From Pomphorhynchus laevis (Eukaryota; Acanthocephala; Palaeacanthocephala; Echinorhynchida; Pomphorhynchidae), in contig WNNJ02000467.1 in assembly GCA_012934845.2 (NCBI GenBank), positions 1 to 64,000 of the forward strand: a stretch of 64,000 bases of DNA. Direction: 5' to 3'. Numbering within the stretch: the first letter of the stretch is position 1; each line of letters opens with the position of its first letter. Shown one piece after another: positions 44,396 to 56,028 of the stretch. The notes below the pieces were generated by a model. That model was not told the DNA's origin. It did no database searches and saw nothing but the letters and a program-made list of their open reading frames with translations. A program made the translations under genes and the position numbers.

Positions 44396-46440
44396 CAATT
44401 TCTTGACAAGAAAAAACAAATAATATACAAAATTTTTCTTGTCAACCACTGGTCCGGGTGTCGGGTGGTGGAGGCAGAGCACGAACCTAACGACTCCAGA
44501 GACGCGATCCTGGACGACAGACCAGAGTTCTATTTCAGATAGCACAAGGCGGTCTGCGGCCGGTTTCGAGATTTGATCTCTCCACCGGTATCGAGGTCTA
44601 CCTCGAAGTCTCTTTCTAGAAAGTCCGTCCTTGAAAACCCTCCAAAAAGGCGATCCCTAGACATCCTCAGGACGTGCCCTAGCCACCTAAACTGACTTTC
44701 TTCGATGTGGATAAGCAGCGACTTTACTCCGAGTCCATCCCGGATGACCGAATTCCTAACCTTATCTCTAAGGCTAAGACCGGCCATACCGCGAAGGAGT
44801 CTCATTTCGGTCGCCTGTAACCGAGATATTATCCTTTCGGTCAAACCCAGAGTTAATGATCATAGGTTAAGATAGTAACGAAGATTGAGTGGTAAACAGA
44901 AAGCTTTGACCGAAGACTCAACTCCCGCTTCCCAACGACATACCTGTACAAAGAACGCATTGCTGCGTAAGCTGCACAAATCCGCTTCTCAATCTCCTTG
45001 ATGTTCCTGCCGTCCTTAAGAACAATACCCCAAGATACTTGTAATCCTGCACATCAGGAAGAACCTTTTGTTCAGTCCGGATTGACATTGGCACATGAAT
45101 CCATGAGGAACACATAGAGACAGTCTTGTAGGTACTAACCAGCATCCCTGCCGCTTGGCATTCCATCGTGAATCGTTATACTAGGCATTTTTAGTCCTCA
45201 GAACAAGAAACTAACAAATCAACGTCATCAGCAAAAAGCAGAGATTTTATCCTTATGGAACCGAACTGAAGATCGACATCCCTCAGAGCAGTTGATATCG
45301 ACATTTTGTTCATGTTAACAAGGAACAAAAGTGTAGATAATGTGCAACCGTTACGAAGTCTAACGTCTACTTGAAATGGTTCAGACTTTCTACCTACTAA
45401 GCGAACACAACTCAAGCTTTGGTTATACAGAGATGCCACAGCTACCAGAAGATAGTTTGCTACTCCATACTTCCTTATTACCCCCACAACCTTTCCCCGG
45501 AATTCAGGCGAACGCCATCTCCAAAACTACAACCACATGTAGACCGTTTGAGCAAACTTTCAAGACCATTTAAGGATAGTAGAGAGAGTAATGGGCTGAC
45601 CAGGCTTGCCTAGCATCCGATCATGTCATCGAAGCTTTCTAACTACAAGGTAGTGATCGATTGACTGCTCAGACTCTCTTCTTACACGAGTGTCTAGAAC
45701 ATAAACGTCGCAGATCAGATGAAACGATTACAAAATTGATCATGGATCTTTGACTGAGAGAATCCTGATGCCAACGTGATCTATAGATCTCCTTGTATTC
45801 AAACATGGTGTTGGTTATGCACAAATTGTTAGGAGAGCGAAATTTCAATAATTCAACACGACTTGCATTCAGATTGGAGAATACGTTTCTCTCCAACACT
45901 CCATTCCGAGTTCTACTGTAGCAACGATATTGAGCATTGAAGTAATTCAATAAAACAAGGGAATCTCCCATAGGACTACTATCAAGCAAATCCTTAAGAT
46001 CTTCCATGAAGACTGCGTATTGCGAGATAATGGTGTTAGCATACGCACACACAACAGTTATCCCTATTCCCTCTTTGACTGAATGTATCATAGACGCCAG
46101 TTTTTCGTTATTTGAGTTAAACCTGTCTACCACGAACGACAACCGAGTACTTGTAAGTATTCGTACACCCGCTGCCGTCACGTTTTGTCATTAACTCCCG
46201 AAATATTCAAGGTACAACCTTGATCCAAAAGTTTAGTTCAAGAACATGGGAGAGAAGTCACTCTGACTATTTCTAGAACGAAGCGAGCCATATTTCTAAC
46301 TAATTATGGTTCCTTCGACAATGAGAACTCTTCCGGTCAGTGTTGAGCTTACCATTGTTCTTTGCATTTGATTTATATTTTATAAATTTGTTGCTTGTCA
46401 TTTTCATTGTTTTAATTTGTTTGGCTACCTCCAGTTCCCA
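44396..46440 (-). mobile_element. RTE-like LINE, endonuclease and RT (decayed)
   Basis: Read on the - strand. 46,181-45,669 is the APE endonuclease: GITVVCAYANTIISQYAVFM, DSLVLLNYFNAQ (the GDFNAH position, altered), TNTMFEYKEIYRSRWHQDSL and RSMINFVIVSSDLR. 45,487-45,191 holds YGVANYLLVAVASLYNQSLS, GLR-like RNGCTLSTLLF and SLLFADDVDLLVS (catalytic FADD). 45,166-44,918 gives AAGMLVSTYKTVSMCSSWIH. 44,844-44,530 gives MTERIISRLQATEMRLLRGM and a C-terminal tail. The 3' end near 44,396 carries the same tail as the other RTE copies. Confidence 0.85.
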
Positions 46441-46739
46441 ATATCCTATACTGATTGAAAAGGGTTGCACGAAGAGTTGATTTTAATTTTCGGGGATGGT
46501 TCGCCAAAAAAACAATCTCTTGTTTTTTTTTATGTATCTCTAAAAAATAGGTCTACAATTTCGAATATCCATATTGTTTATTGTTGCTCTAATAATTGTT
46601 TTTGTGTAATATTTAATACCTTTAAATTTATTATAATAAAAATAAAAGATTTTTTCAAAACTTAAAGCATAACAACTATAACTAAAATAAAATAAATACA
46701 GTCCATTAGAAATATAGTGATGGTTCTCCTGCCTATTCT

Positions 46740-47155
46740 GCGAAACAAGTCGCGTTTTCTCGTTTCACCGCAGCTCTAATTCGCTACATGAGGAAACTCA
46801 TTGTTCGTTTATCTCCGGTCGACCAAACTAATTTTTTTTCTCAGAAGCTACAAAAAGACGCTGCGTTGGTTCCAACTGCTCACAGCGTTTTGATGGTAGG
46901 AACAAGCTTGTACTGCCACTCATCTAAGCCCATGTATTTGTACGCTTCACAAGTTCAGCATGATCAGCAACGGAACTTGCAGAATGTACTTAATGCGCTA
47001 TGTGACTGGCTGCGAGAGTGTTCAAGCATATAAAGTCCCAAACAACACTTATCCCTCCTCTTACGGCAGCATGAAGCCCCGTGAGGCTTTTGCCGTTGTC
47101 TCTAATCAAACCGACAGGTTCCAGTCTACATGGAATTCCTGCGGAAACTAGGTCA
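46740..47155 (+). mobile_element. possible LINE RT fragment
   Basis: 46,788-47,033 ends YLYASQVQHDQQRNLQNVLN and ALCDWLREC, resembling the segment just after the catalytic motif of Jockey/CR1-type RTs. The rest is frameshifted. 47,148-47,581 (-) has two short frames of unknown nature, perhaps another LINE remnant. 47,585-48,589 is AT-rich with no gene; a palindrome GCCTTCTTTATAAATAAAGAAGG lies at 48,475-48,497. Confidence 0.35.
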
Positions 47156-48589
47156 TTCTCACAATTTTATTGACCTCTGAATTGCGTACATTTCTGTCTT
47201 TTGTTTTGTCGCAGTCTAGCGCATAGGTGCTGTTTTTCCGGATCGCTTCTCGGCATATACACATCATATACATGATGTGGTTGCGCACCAGTAACACCAA
47301 GTCTGAGTGCAACTGCGTTGGACAATGATTTGTCATTGTCATTGCTATCGGTAATGCTTTGAGAAAATCCTTAGACTATTTTGAAGCGGTAGCAATGAGG
47401 CGAGCACGAGATACCGGACTAGTTGCTTTGCCGACAAGGCTTTGATGACACTTATCATAATAGTCTCCCATCCATCGTTTTTGAAGGATTTGCCCCGATG
47501 GGATGGTTGCCTGAAATTCAGCGTGCCATTAACCTCTAGCTTTTTATAATTACAGGATAAATAAATTGTTATTTTAGTCAATAAAATAAAATACTAATTC
47601 GCAAATTGCTTTGCAAAATGTTGTATAATATTCATATAAAATTCTTTATTTATTAAACTCTTATTTCATTAAAAGTAAAAAATTGAATTAAAAACAATTT
47701 AAGTATAAAATCTAGATGTAGAAACGAAGTATAATTAAATTAATAAATTTGTATCTCTAATAAAATAAATTCTGTTAATTTGTATCTCTAACAAAATTTT
47801 AGAATTCACAAAGTGATTTGCCTAAAATGCAAAATATTTTATTAATGATAAACTCATTAAAAATTAAAATTCTAGAAGATTTTCCGGTTGTGAAATAAAC
47901 ATCAAAGACTACTTTGGCCTGGATAAATTGACTTACATGTAAGTTTTGTACATCATACAACAAAAGCAGTTTAACCTTTTTCAAACGTTAACTTATAGCA
48001 ATGATTACTAAAATTCATTGAAATTTTATTCTTTAAGAATGTAATTTTTTAAATAAATGTGAAGCATTTGTATATTCTATAAATAAAAATAATTTAGTAA
48101 TAATAATTTTGCTAATGTTATCGAAGATTATCCCATATGTTTTCACATTTACCAAAATGAAATGATAGATTGACATTGAAAGACGATAATAATCTGAAAT
48201 TTAAATAAAGCAGTTGCTTTTGATTCCCGATTAAACGTTTCGAGAAATATCTGAATTTCCATATTCTCCCATTTCACCCATTTGGCTGCTTAAAAATATC
48301 AACTTTATGATTTTATTAAAAGCTTTACTTCGTAACTTAATATTTATGTATAAATTAAACAAAATGCAAACTTCGTTAAAGTTAAAGCATTAACACATTT
48401 GAATTAATTAAATTGTTTAATTAATTATTACAGCAACTTAATATTAAGTTAATATTAATATTAGTATTAATATAGCCTTCTTTATAAATAAAGAAGGTTT
48501 TTTATAAAAAGGCTGGATTGCAACTTCCTTTATCGTTTATTACAATTTAATTTATTGTAGTTTAAAAAATGTTTCCGTTTTGTAATCAG

Positions 48590-48655
48590 AAAATTGGAAT
48601 CAGTATCGTTGACCGACTGGGAGTTGCTTCACGGGACTACCGGAGCTACTACTAT
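48590..48655 (+). CDS. possible LRR-type exon, 66 nt
   Basis: AATCAG precedes and GTAAGA follows; 66 nt in the common phase, reading KLESVSLTDWELLHGTTGAT. The LRR signature is weak. Its downstream intron sequence is tandemly duplicated (48,660-49,000 and 49,080-49,440). Confidence 0.35.
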
Positions 48656-48659
48656 GTAA

Positions 48660-49440
48660 GATGCATTATTAAATTTTGCCACTTTCTAATTAAATGTTCC
48701 TGCCTTGTACAATTTCTTTTATCTTGACCTACTTTTATTAATTGATGAATTTATTTTTATTTTATATACTCACATTTGCTTATGAGTTAAAATTTATTGA
48801 ATCCACTTCAGTAATCAAAACGATATTTATGAACAATTGGGATTTGGTTTTGAGTCAGGTTATTGATATGTTATAACGTGAATATATTTCATGTATCGAT
48901 GGTTGCATTCACTTTATCTTACATTAATGTTAAATAAAGCTCACATTTAAATATAAAATATGCAATTTGTACAAGTCGCGGTCTTACAAAAGCAATATGC
49001 TAATTTATATTGTAGTGATTAACTCAGCATCTGCATTATGTAGTTAAACATATTTTATTTTTAAAATATATTAAATATTTTATTCTACTTTTGTTTTTAA
49101 TCTAATCTTCCTGCACAATTTATTTAATCTCGCGCTGCATTTATCAATTGATGAACTTATTTTGATTATATATACTATATAATATTTTATATAGTTTATT
49201 ATATATTCTTACGCTTGCTTATTCATGTGCTAAAATTTATTGAATCTATTCTAGTAATCAAACGATATTTATAAACAATTAGAAATTGTATTTTGGGTCA
49301 CGTTATTAATATGTTATGGCGTGAATATACTTTATGATGATGTTATTCACTTTATCTTACATTAATGTTAAATAAACCCCATTTTATTACAAAATACACA
49401 ATTTTCACAAGTTGTAGTTTTACAAAGATCGTAAAAAAAC
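48660..49440 (+). repeat. tandem intron duplication, about 410-bp offset
   Basis: The two halves share CTTTATCTTACATTAATGTT, TTATTGAATC and ATATGTTATNNCGTGAATAT in order. The exon of the second copy is not recognisable. Confidence 0.65.
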
Positions 49441-49576
49441 GTTACCGTTTAAACTGTGAGTTTTGCAGAATGAATATGTTAGACACAATATATAAATAAT
49501 ATATAATATTTATTATAATACGCTTAAAACATGTTTCAAACAATACAACGCATATAACGGAGCAATCAAAACATGA

Positions 49577-49786
49577 TAAGAAAAGAACGTTACCGTTATA
49601 AAGAACGTTACCGTTTAAAATAACGTTACCGTTTAAAATAACGTTACCGTTTAAAAGAACGTTACCGTTTAAAAGAACGTTACCGTTTAAAAGAACGTTA
49701 CCGTTTAAAAGAACGTTACCGTTTAAAAGAACATTACCATTTAAAAGAACGTTACCATTTAAAAGAACGTTACCGTCTACAAAAAG
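49577..49786. repeat. 18-bp minisatellite (GAACGTTACCGTTTAAAA)
   Basis: About 11-12 units of an 18-bp repeat, some with TAACGT or ACCATT variants. A single unit precedes at 49,436. The array sits between two diverged direct repeats (49,488-49,576 and 49,838-49,911, both ending GGAGCAATCAAAACATGAT). 49,912-50,524 has no gene. Confidence 0.9.
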
Positions 49787-50524
49787 GCCGCCGACCCTGA
49801 CGTGCCAGGAAAAGGCAAAGAATAAGAATAAGAGATATAATATATATTATAATTCGCTTAAAGCATGTTTCAAACAATACAATGTATATATTGGAGCAAT
49901 CAAAACATGATTTAGCTGCTATTCATAAGATTAGACAGGATTACATCTATCTAGCAATTCGTTCAAGGATCTATATGTACTAGAAACATCAGTTTGCAAT
50001 ATTAGAAAATTGTAGATCAACAAAAAAGGATCAAAAACATATATAATTAATTCAATTACAAAGTGGAGGACATTCTACATATCTAAATACCTTTACAATT
50101 TAATAAAAAGTTATAAATGGTCATTCAGTACGTCAAAAATAAAAGAGTTGCATTTCTTAAATATCAAATGTTAAATTCGATTTATCGCTTATATTAAAAA
50201 ATTAATTAGAAATTTGAAATCTAATAAAATAAATTAACATTAAATAATTTAATATAAATTTTTTTCATAACAAAATAATTATATTTAAAGTAATTACTAT
50301 TATGCTTGCATAAAATATAAAGAAGACATTATATTTGCTTTATAAAACTTGCTTAATATATTTCTTCCAGTTAACACTCTACTATTATGTGGTTGAGTAA
50401 ATGTTTTTAAATGTAAACTTAGTCGACAGTAAGAAAAGTTGCCGACTGAGAGCAATCTGCATTGTTTTATTTTCTATTATTTGAAATATTATTTTTCTAA
50501 TAATTGTCTTTAATTTATGTCAAG

Positions 50525-50596
50525 ATCGATTCTGCGTTCAAATGTCTCATCCATGAATTTTCTCTATCGTCAAAAAACTCCTTACCTTGTACATCT
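50525..50596 (+). CDS. LRR exon, 72 nt (first of a duplicated pair)
   Basis: GTCAAG precedes and GTAAAC follows. It reads SILRSNVSSMNFLYRQKTPY in the common phase. It is followed after a 50-nt intron by a second LRR exon. The pair is duplicated 267 bp downstream. Confidence 0.65.
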
Positions 50597-50646
50597 GTAA
50601 ACAAACATATAATCCGTAAACCTTTGTTATATCCTTTAAATTATAG

Positions 50647-50709
50647 TTCACTTTCTGGCAACATAATTGAAGAATTAAATTTTGCAATATTTAAATTTAT
50701 TATCTATTA
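50647..50709 (+). pseudogene. truncated LRR exon
   Basis: TTATAG precedes SLSGNIIEELNFAIFKF, almost the same as the exon at 50,914. The last third is replaced by AT-rich repeats, a stop appears in frame, and there is no donor. It is the broken partner of the first duplicated pair. Confidence 0.65.
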
Positions 50710-50791
50710 AATCTAATTAGATAAATTTATTATCTATTTAAGATATTTATTATCTTAAATTTATTAAATATTATCTTTATTATATGTCTAG

Positions 50792-50863
50792 ATCGATTCT
50801 TCGTTCAAATGTTACATCCATGGATTTTCTCTATCGCGTTAATGCTCCTAACCTTACTTATCT
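50792..50863 (+). CDS. LRR exon, 72 nt (duplicate of 50,525)
   Basis: GTCTAG precedes and GTAAAT follows. It reads SILRSNVTSMDFLYRVNAPN in the common phase. It is 267 bp from its paralogue, with a 50-nt intron to the next exon, as in the first pair. Confidence 0.7.
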
Positions 50864-50913
50864 GTAAATAAGCACATTATCAGTAAACCATTATTATATG
50901 CTTTAAATTATAG

Positions 50914-50985
50914 TTCACTTTCTGGCAACATAATTGATGAATTGAATTTCGCAATATTTAAATTTATTCCCAATGTCCAATATTT
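50914..50985 (+). CDS. LRR exon, 72 nt
   Basis: TTATAG precedes and GTAAGT follows. It reads SLSGNIIDELNFAIFKFIPN in the common phase. This is the intact counterpart of 50,647. 50,986-51,663 has no gene. Confidence 0.8.
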
Positions 50986-51663
50986 GTAAGTACAAATTTT
51001 TAAATACGTGGTGTTTTAAATATTAAATTAAAAAATGATTTTTATAAATACAACACTCGCTTATCAAAAAAGTCTCGCTTTTTATAAAATCCCAAAAAAT
51101 CTAACTACGATTAGAGATGGTAACAACTTATTTACCAAGATTTTAAGCTATTATGAACTGGATATTATACAGCTTTGATTTAAAAGATCGTTTTTGACAT
51201 TTTGAATCAGATAGAAAGTGTAATCTGAATGTTCAGTTTAGGATTATAGAATTTTTATTAAAATTTCATTTTAATAAAAATTTAATCTCAGGCTTTTTAA
51301 TGTTTTTATTTCGTTTTAATTTGAGTTTATTATGCTTTGAACAGCATTAGAATAATTATTTAATTTAGGATTGCTCTTTATCAAAATATCTATGATGCAA
51401 TAAATAGAAAGTCGAATATGATATGTCACATTCTGTATTTACTTTTATATACGGTTTTAATCTGTTGAATATCAAGTTTTTCGTATTCTTAAATTAACGT
51501 GTCTTAGAGTTTAAATAGTGTTCGAACTGATATAATTTAAACCTTATCTATTATTGGAATATAATTTTGCACGGACATTGATTGTTTAAAATACTCTGAA
51601 GTGTTTAAACATATAAATTATCAACATTTTGTTTATGTATTCAATGTATTTGTTTTTGTGTAG

Positions 51664-51735
51664 AAACTTATCATTCAATCGGATAGTGACGATAACCAGA
51701 GCACACCTGCCTGAAACATATAACTTAAAATCTTT
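51664..51735 (+). CDS. LRR exon, 72 nt
   Basis: TGTGTAG precedes and GTAAGT follows. It reads NLSFNRIVTITRAHLPETYN, a canonical LRR, in the common phase. 51,736-52,690 has no gene. Confidence 0.8.
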
Positions 51736-52690
51736 GTAAGTTTGCAGTTTTTAAGTTAGATTTATTCACAATTTATTGCTATTTGTTTATGTATTTTCAT
51801 TTTCTGTATTTGTTTCGGACTAACTGGATTCAAGTATACTAACGAAAGTTTACGTATCGCCAAAATATGACGTTCAGATAATTGAACGATCATAATTGCT
51901 CGTTGACGTTAAATTTGGTTAACGTTATATATGTAGCCAATTCTATATAATGTCAATTTAGAATATATTTATGCTACGTTGTTTAGGTAGATTAAAATAT
52001 ACTTCCGATCTTTGTATACGATTATCGATCTTTATATACATTGATCTCAATCTTTATAAAGAAAGATGTGGAGCTGAAACAAAAAAGTGGAAAATAAAAT
52101 TTCCCCATTTTTGATCCAGCTATAAAAATTCTTAATCAATAATGGTCATTATCAACTATTTACAGTTGATCTTTATATCCCAATGAAATAATGCTGATCT
52201 TTATAGTCAATATCTAGATACGAATGAAATGCGTATGCGCACGGAATAAAGCAGCGAGTAATTCATCCACGGAAGAAAGCACGACACTCCATGGAATAAC
52301 CAGTGCGGTTCTTTGATAATTGCATTCATATCGAATGTAATTCGACATGAATTGTATTCATGCTACCTTATTTAATTTTGATAAAAATACGCTTCCCACA
52401 CCAAATACCTCCTTAGAGTAGAAGATCATAATCAATTAATATATTATTGAAATAAAGTTTCCATTGATGTTTTGTAATATAAACATCAATTGAACTCTTT
52501 ATTAAATATTTACAAACGATCACATACACAAAACGAGCTAATATCATATTTAAAAGTGTTATTGGGATTGATTGAAGGCGGATCTTTTAGCATCACCAGC
52601 TAATTTATTGTTCTAATTCAATAGATAAAGTCGATATCCCTATTGCGAATTCACACAGCTTGTCGGCTGGAAGGTAAGAGCTATTAGAGT

Positions 52691-52921
52691 CTACTCCAGA
52701 CGGACCATCAGATCCGCGTTTTGTTTTATCGTTGTTATAATTTCCTCTGGCGTTAAATCATAAAATCGTGAGGCATTATGTTCCACGCATCCGTCCATCC
52801 TCTTCACAAGCAACATGCTGACAGAAGCCGACGTGTTAATAGGATGAAGCTCTCTTTGCTTCTGAAACACGGTAATACAATCAATTTCAGTTCCCAATGA
52901 CAATATTCCACCATCATACCG
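52691..52921 (-). CDS. unknown 3' exon-like ORF
   Basis: The - strand frame reads YDGGILSLGTEIDCITVFQK, then HPINTSASVSMLLVKRMDGC, then FYDLTPEEIITTIKQNADLM, and ends in TAG. Composition is protein-like and distinct from the surrounding AT-rich DNA. It lacks a start and has an in-frame stop about 12 codons upstream of YDGG. It could be a last exon of a - strand gene or a TE fragment. Family not recognised. Confidence 0.35.
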   Translation of the reverse strand, partial: RYDGGILSLGTEIDCITVFQKQRELHPINTSASVSMLLVKRMDGCVEHNASRFYDLTPEEIITTIKQNADLMVRLE

Positions 52922-53154
52922 TTGTTTTAATAATCACGATGCTTTGCAGATTTTTCTAAATTTTATAAGGTTTAAAGGCTTCTTTATATTTGATTTACGA
53001 CTTGTTGATAGTAATAATTATTAATTACCAAAGTAGCAATTATTACTACTCACTGTTTAAACTTACCTATTATAAATAAAAACGAGTAGTATGTGCGTAT
53101 TTAAAATGAATATTCACTCCAAATTAATAGTTTATCGATTTCAAATGATTACAG

Positions 53155-53226
53155 GGATTTAAGAGGCAACGGAATTCAGTTAATTTCATATTTCATCTAT
53201 CTACTTAACAAGTCTACGGATTATCT
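53155..53226 (+). CDS. LRR exon, 72 nt
   Basis: TTACAG precedes and GTAAGT follows. It reads DLRGNGIQLISYFIYLLNKS in the common phase. Its 3' intron (about 53,640-53,800) resembles 54,455-54,640, which suggests a tandem exon-plus-intron duplication with the next exon. Confidence 0.75.
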
Positions 53227-54267
53227 GTAAGTCAAAGAAACGTATACACGAAATATGATTTAAATAAATTTTATCTTTCAAATGTTGTTTGAATTACCGT
53301 TTACATTAAACAATTATTCACTCTGTGAAATATGCACAAATTAGGATTTCTTTATTCAGTGCTGAGAATCAATCTGGATTTGTTCGCTACAATTGACTAG
53401 TTAAATCCATCTAAAAGTAACGTTCTTTTTAGATTATGCTCAACTCGCCAATCATTTTATTAACTTTATAATCTTTCAGAAAGCAACAATTGACTTCACA
53501 AAGTATATTCTTAAATCAAACACTAACTACGAAAATAGCTTTTTTAAGTGTACGATACGGATAAGATATATTCCAGTAATTGCAACTAAGTTGATGATCT
53601 ATTTGTTCGTCCTAGAATACGATATTTCTAAAATATGTAATAACAGAATCACATTTTCTAAAATCATATAACTTTGCTTGAACATCTTTCACCTTTATTA
53701 TATTTTTGCTATCAACATCCTGTGGCATGTGCTGACTATATCACAAATCTGATTTTTGTCCCTTGTGTACGTATTTGCGCTAAAATATTAGTCGATTCTT
53801 AAAGAGACTGACAATTAAATTACCAGCTTGCAATATTATCATCATCAACACAACGAAATCACTGGTCATTATGATTTTTAATAGCCATCAATGTTTGTGT
53901 TTAAGTTGTGACGTCCTTCAATATGCAATTGAAATAAAAAGAGAACAAAAATGTATCCCAATCTCATAAGATTTACTGTAAAATCATATCTTTGTTTTCA
54001 TTTCCAACTGCAATACACAATATTTTTATTCAAAATACAACATATATTTGAACATACTATGAAACAATATCTTCTTTACTTTTTTGTTAAATGGAAACAC
54101 TTAATTTAAATAAGTTTAAAGTTAATTTAATTTATCGCCTATATATATCGATGACAAGTTCGCATGTTAATACTACTTTATTACATATATTTTCTCTAAT
54201 CAATTTGGTATTTTTAATGTTCGTTCACCATTGTGTTAATTTTGTTAAATGGTTAATCTTTCTATAG

Positions 54268-54366
54268 TAAAAACACTTATTTTCAAAGCAATATAATTGA
54301 AAATTACAATCCGACCGAAAGCCAATTTGCCGATTATCTGGACAATTTGATAACAAGAAAATCATT
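54268..54366 (+). CDS. LRR-type exon, 99 nt
   Basis: CTATAG precedes and GTAAGT follows; 99 nt with the common phase at both ends. It reads KNTYFQSNIIENYNPTESQF and ends LITRKSL. SNIIE and the terminal KSL match the LRR exons, while the extra nine codons are at the 5' side. 54,367-54,880 has no gene. Confidence 0.5.
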
Positions 54367-54879
54367 GTAAGTAATTCATGGACATAAAGTTTTATTCGAT
54401 TGAAAATAAAATATTTATAATAACGTCTTGACAAATTTTCAACATAAAAGACTATGCTAGTAGAAGAATTGCATTTTCCAAAATCGTGTATTTTGGAAAA
54501 TATATTATATTTTATATTATGTATGTTATATAATATATGTATTCCCTTTGATCACTTTTATTATCTTTTTGCAATCAACATCTTGAGTGCGTGCTTATTA
54601 AATCGACTGATTTATGGTTTTTTGGTACATATTTAATCCAAATGAATTCACTTATAAAATACTTGTTTAATTAATTATTAATTATAAGTAATAACTTAGT
54701 ATTTGTAATTAATTAGAAATTCTTTCACATATTATGCCTTACTAGTTATCATTTGAATAATTTTTATTTTTCTTATGAAACAAAAAATTTGAAAGATAAA
54801 AATCAAAATTTCTTGATATTTTTCTAAAGAAATAATTTTTCAATAAATCAAAGATTAATTAACGACTGTGAATGGTTAA

Positions 54880-55995
54880 GTTGTATAATAGACAGTTATA
54901 TTGCGAACGGGAGATAGCGGAACAATCAAAATCACTCCGATGACTCTAACGGCAGATTGAACAATGGACGAAAAGTAGAAAGAGAGTCTCGGAAACCTGT
55001 TTCGTTACAGCAGCAATGCTGGATCATCAAATAATTTCGGAAACGGAAGATAGCCGAACAAACAAATCAAGACAATGGAAATTTCAAGCAACAAATTTAC
55101 AAAACATAAATCAAGTGCGAAGAACAATAGTCAACTCACCACTGACCGGAGGAGTTTTCATTGTCGGTGCCGTCTGACCAGGCAGTTGTACGGGGACAGT
55201 GCAAGAGGCATCAACATCCGAAGCGGACTAGCCTTCATGTAGGAACGAGAAATGTCATCTCTCAGTTGGGAAAGGAATCAGAATTAGTTAAAAAGATGGT
55301 TCGCTTCGGTCTAGAAATAGTCGGAGTGACTTCTCTTCACTATTCTGGAACTGAAACTAAACTTTTGATTCAAGGTTGGACCTTGAATTATTCGGGAGTT
55401 ACCAACAGAAACGACGACACGCGGGTGTAAGGATACTTACAAGTTCCCGGTTGTCGTTCGTGGTAGAGAGGTTTAACCCAGTAAACGAAATGTTGCCGTC
55501 TCTGAGACATTTAGTCAAAGAGAAAAGGGGGATAACCGTTGTGTGTGCGTATGCTCCCAACATTATCTCGGAATACGCAACCTTAGTCGAAGATCTTCAG
55601 GCTCTGCTTGAAAGTACTCCGGTTGTAGATACACTCGTTCTATTGGGTGACTTCAATGCTCACGTTGGTAGAGACAGTAGCACATGGAAGGAAGTGTTTG
55701 GGCGGAACGCACTCTCTGATCTGAATGCGAGTGGTATTGAATTATTGCACTTTTGGTTTCGTAACAATTTGCGCATAACCAACACCATATTTGAGCATAA
55801 GGAGATCCATAGATGCACATGGCATCATGATTCTCTCAATCAAAGATCAATGATCGATTTTGTAATCGTTCATCTGATCTGCGACGTTATGTTCTATACA
55901 CTCGTGTGAAGAGAGCGGCTGATCTGTCAAAGGATCACTACCTTGTAGTTAGTAAACTTCGATGGCCGGATCCGATGCTAGACAAGCCTGGTAAA
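54880..55995 (+). mobile_element. RTE-like LINE, 5' end and APE endonuclease
   Basis: 54,880-55,160 is a 5' UTR shared with the - strand copy near 46,200-46,440. 55,161-55,430 and 55,376-55,909 encode an APE endonuclease: SLHVGTRNVISQLGKESELV, GITVVCAYAPNIISEYATLV, LVLLGDFNAHVGRDS (catalytic GDFNAH intact), RCTWHHDSLNQRSMIDFVIV. The frame shifts once between the two parts. The element stops just after the endonuclease, where a LINE-A fragment on the other strand begins (about 56,029). Confidence 0.85.
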
Positions 55996-56028
55996 CTCAA
56001 ACGTTGTGTGAGGGAGTGCTAAGAACGT

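Noticed and set aside
49577-49786. CRISPR array
   Set aside because: Units are contiguous without spacers and the context is eukaryotic; it is a minisatellite.
53500-54267. Further LRR exons in this interval
   Set aside because: No AG-72 nt-GT unit with the common phase was found.
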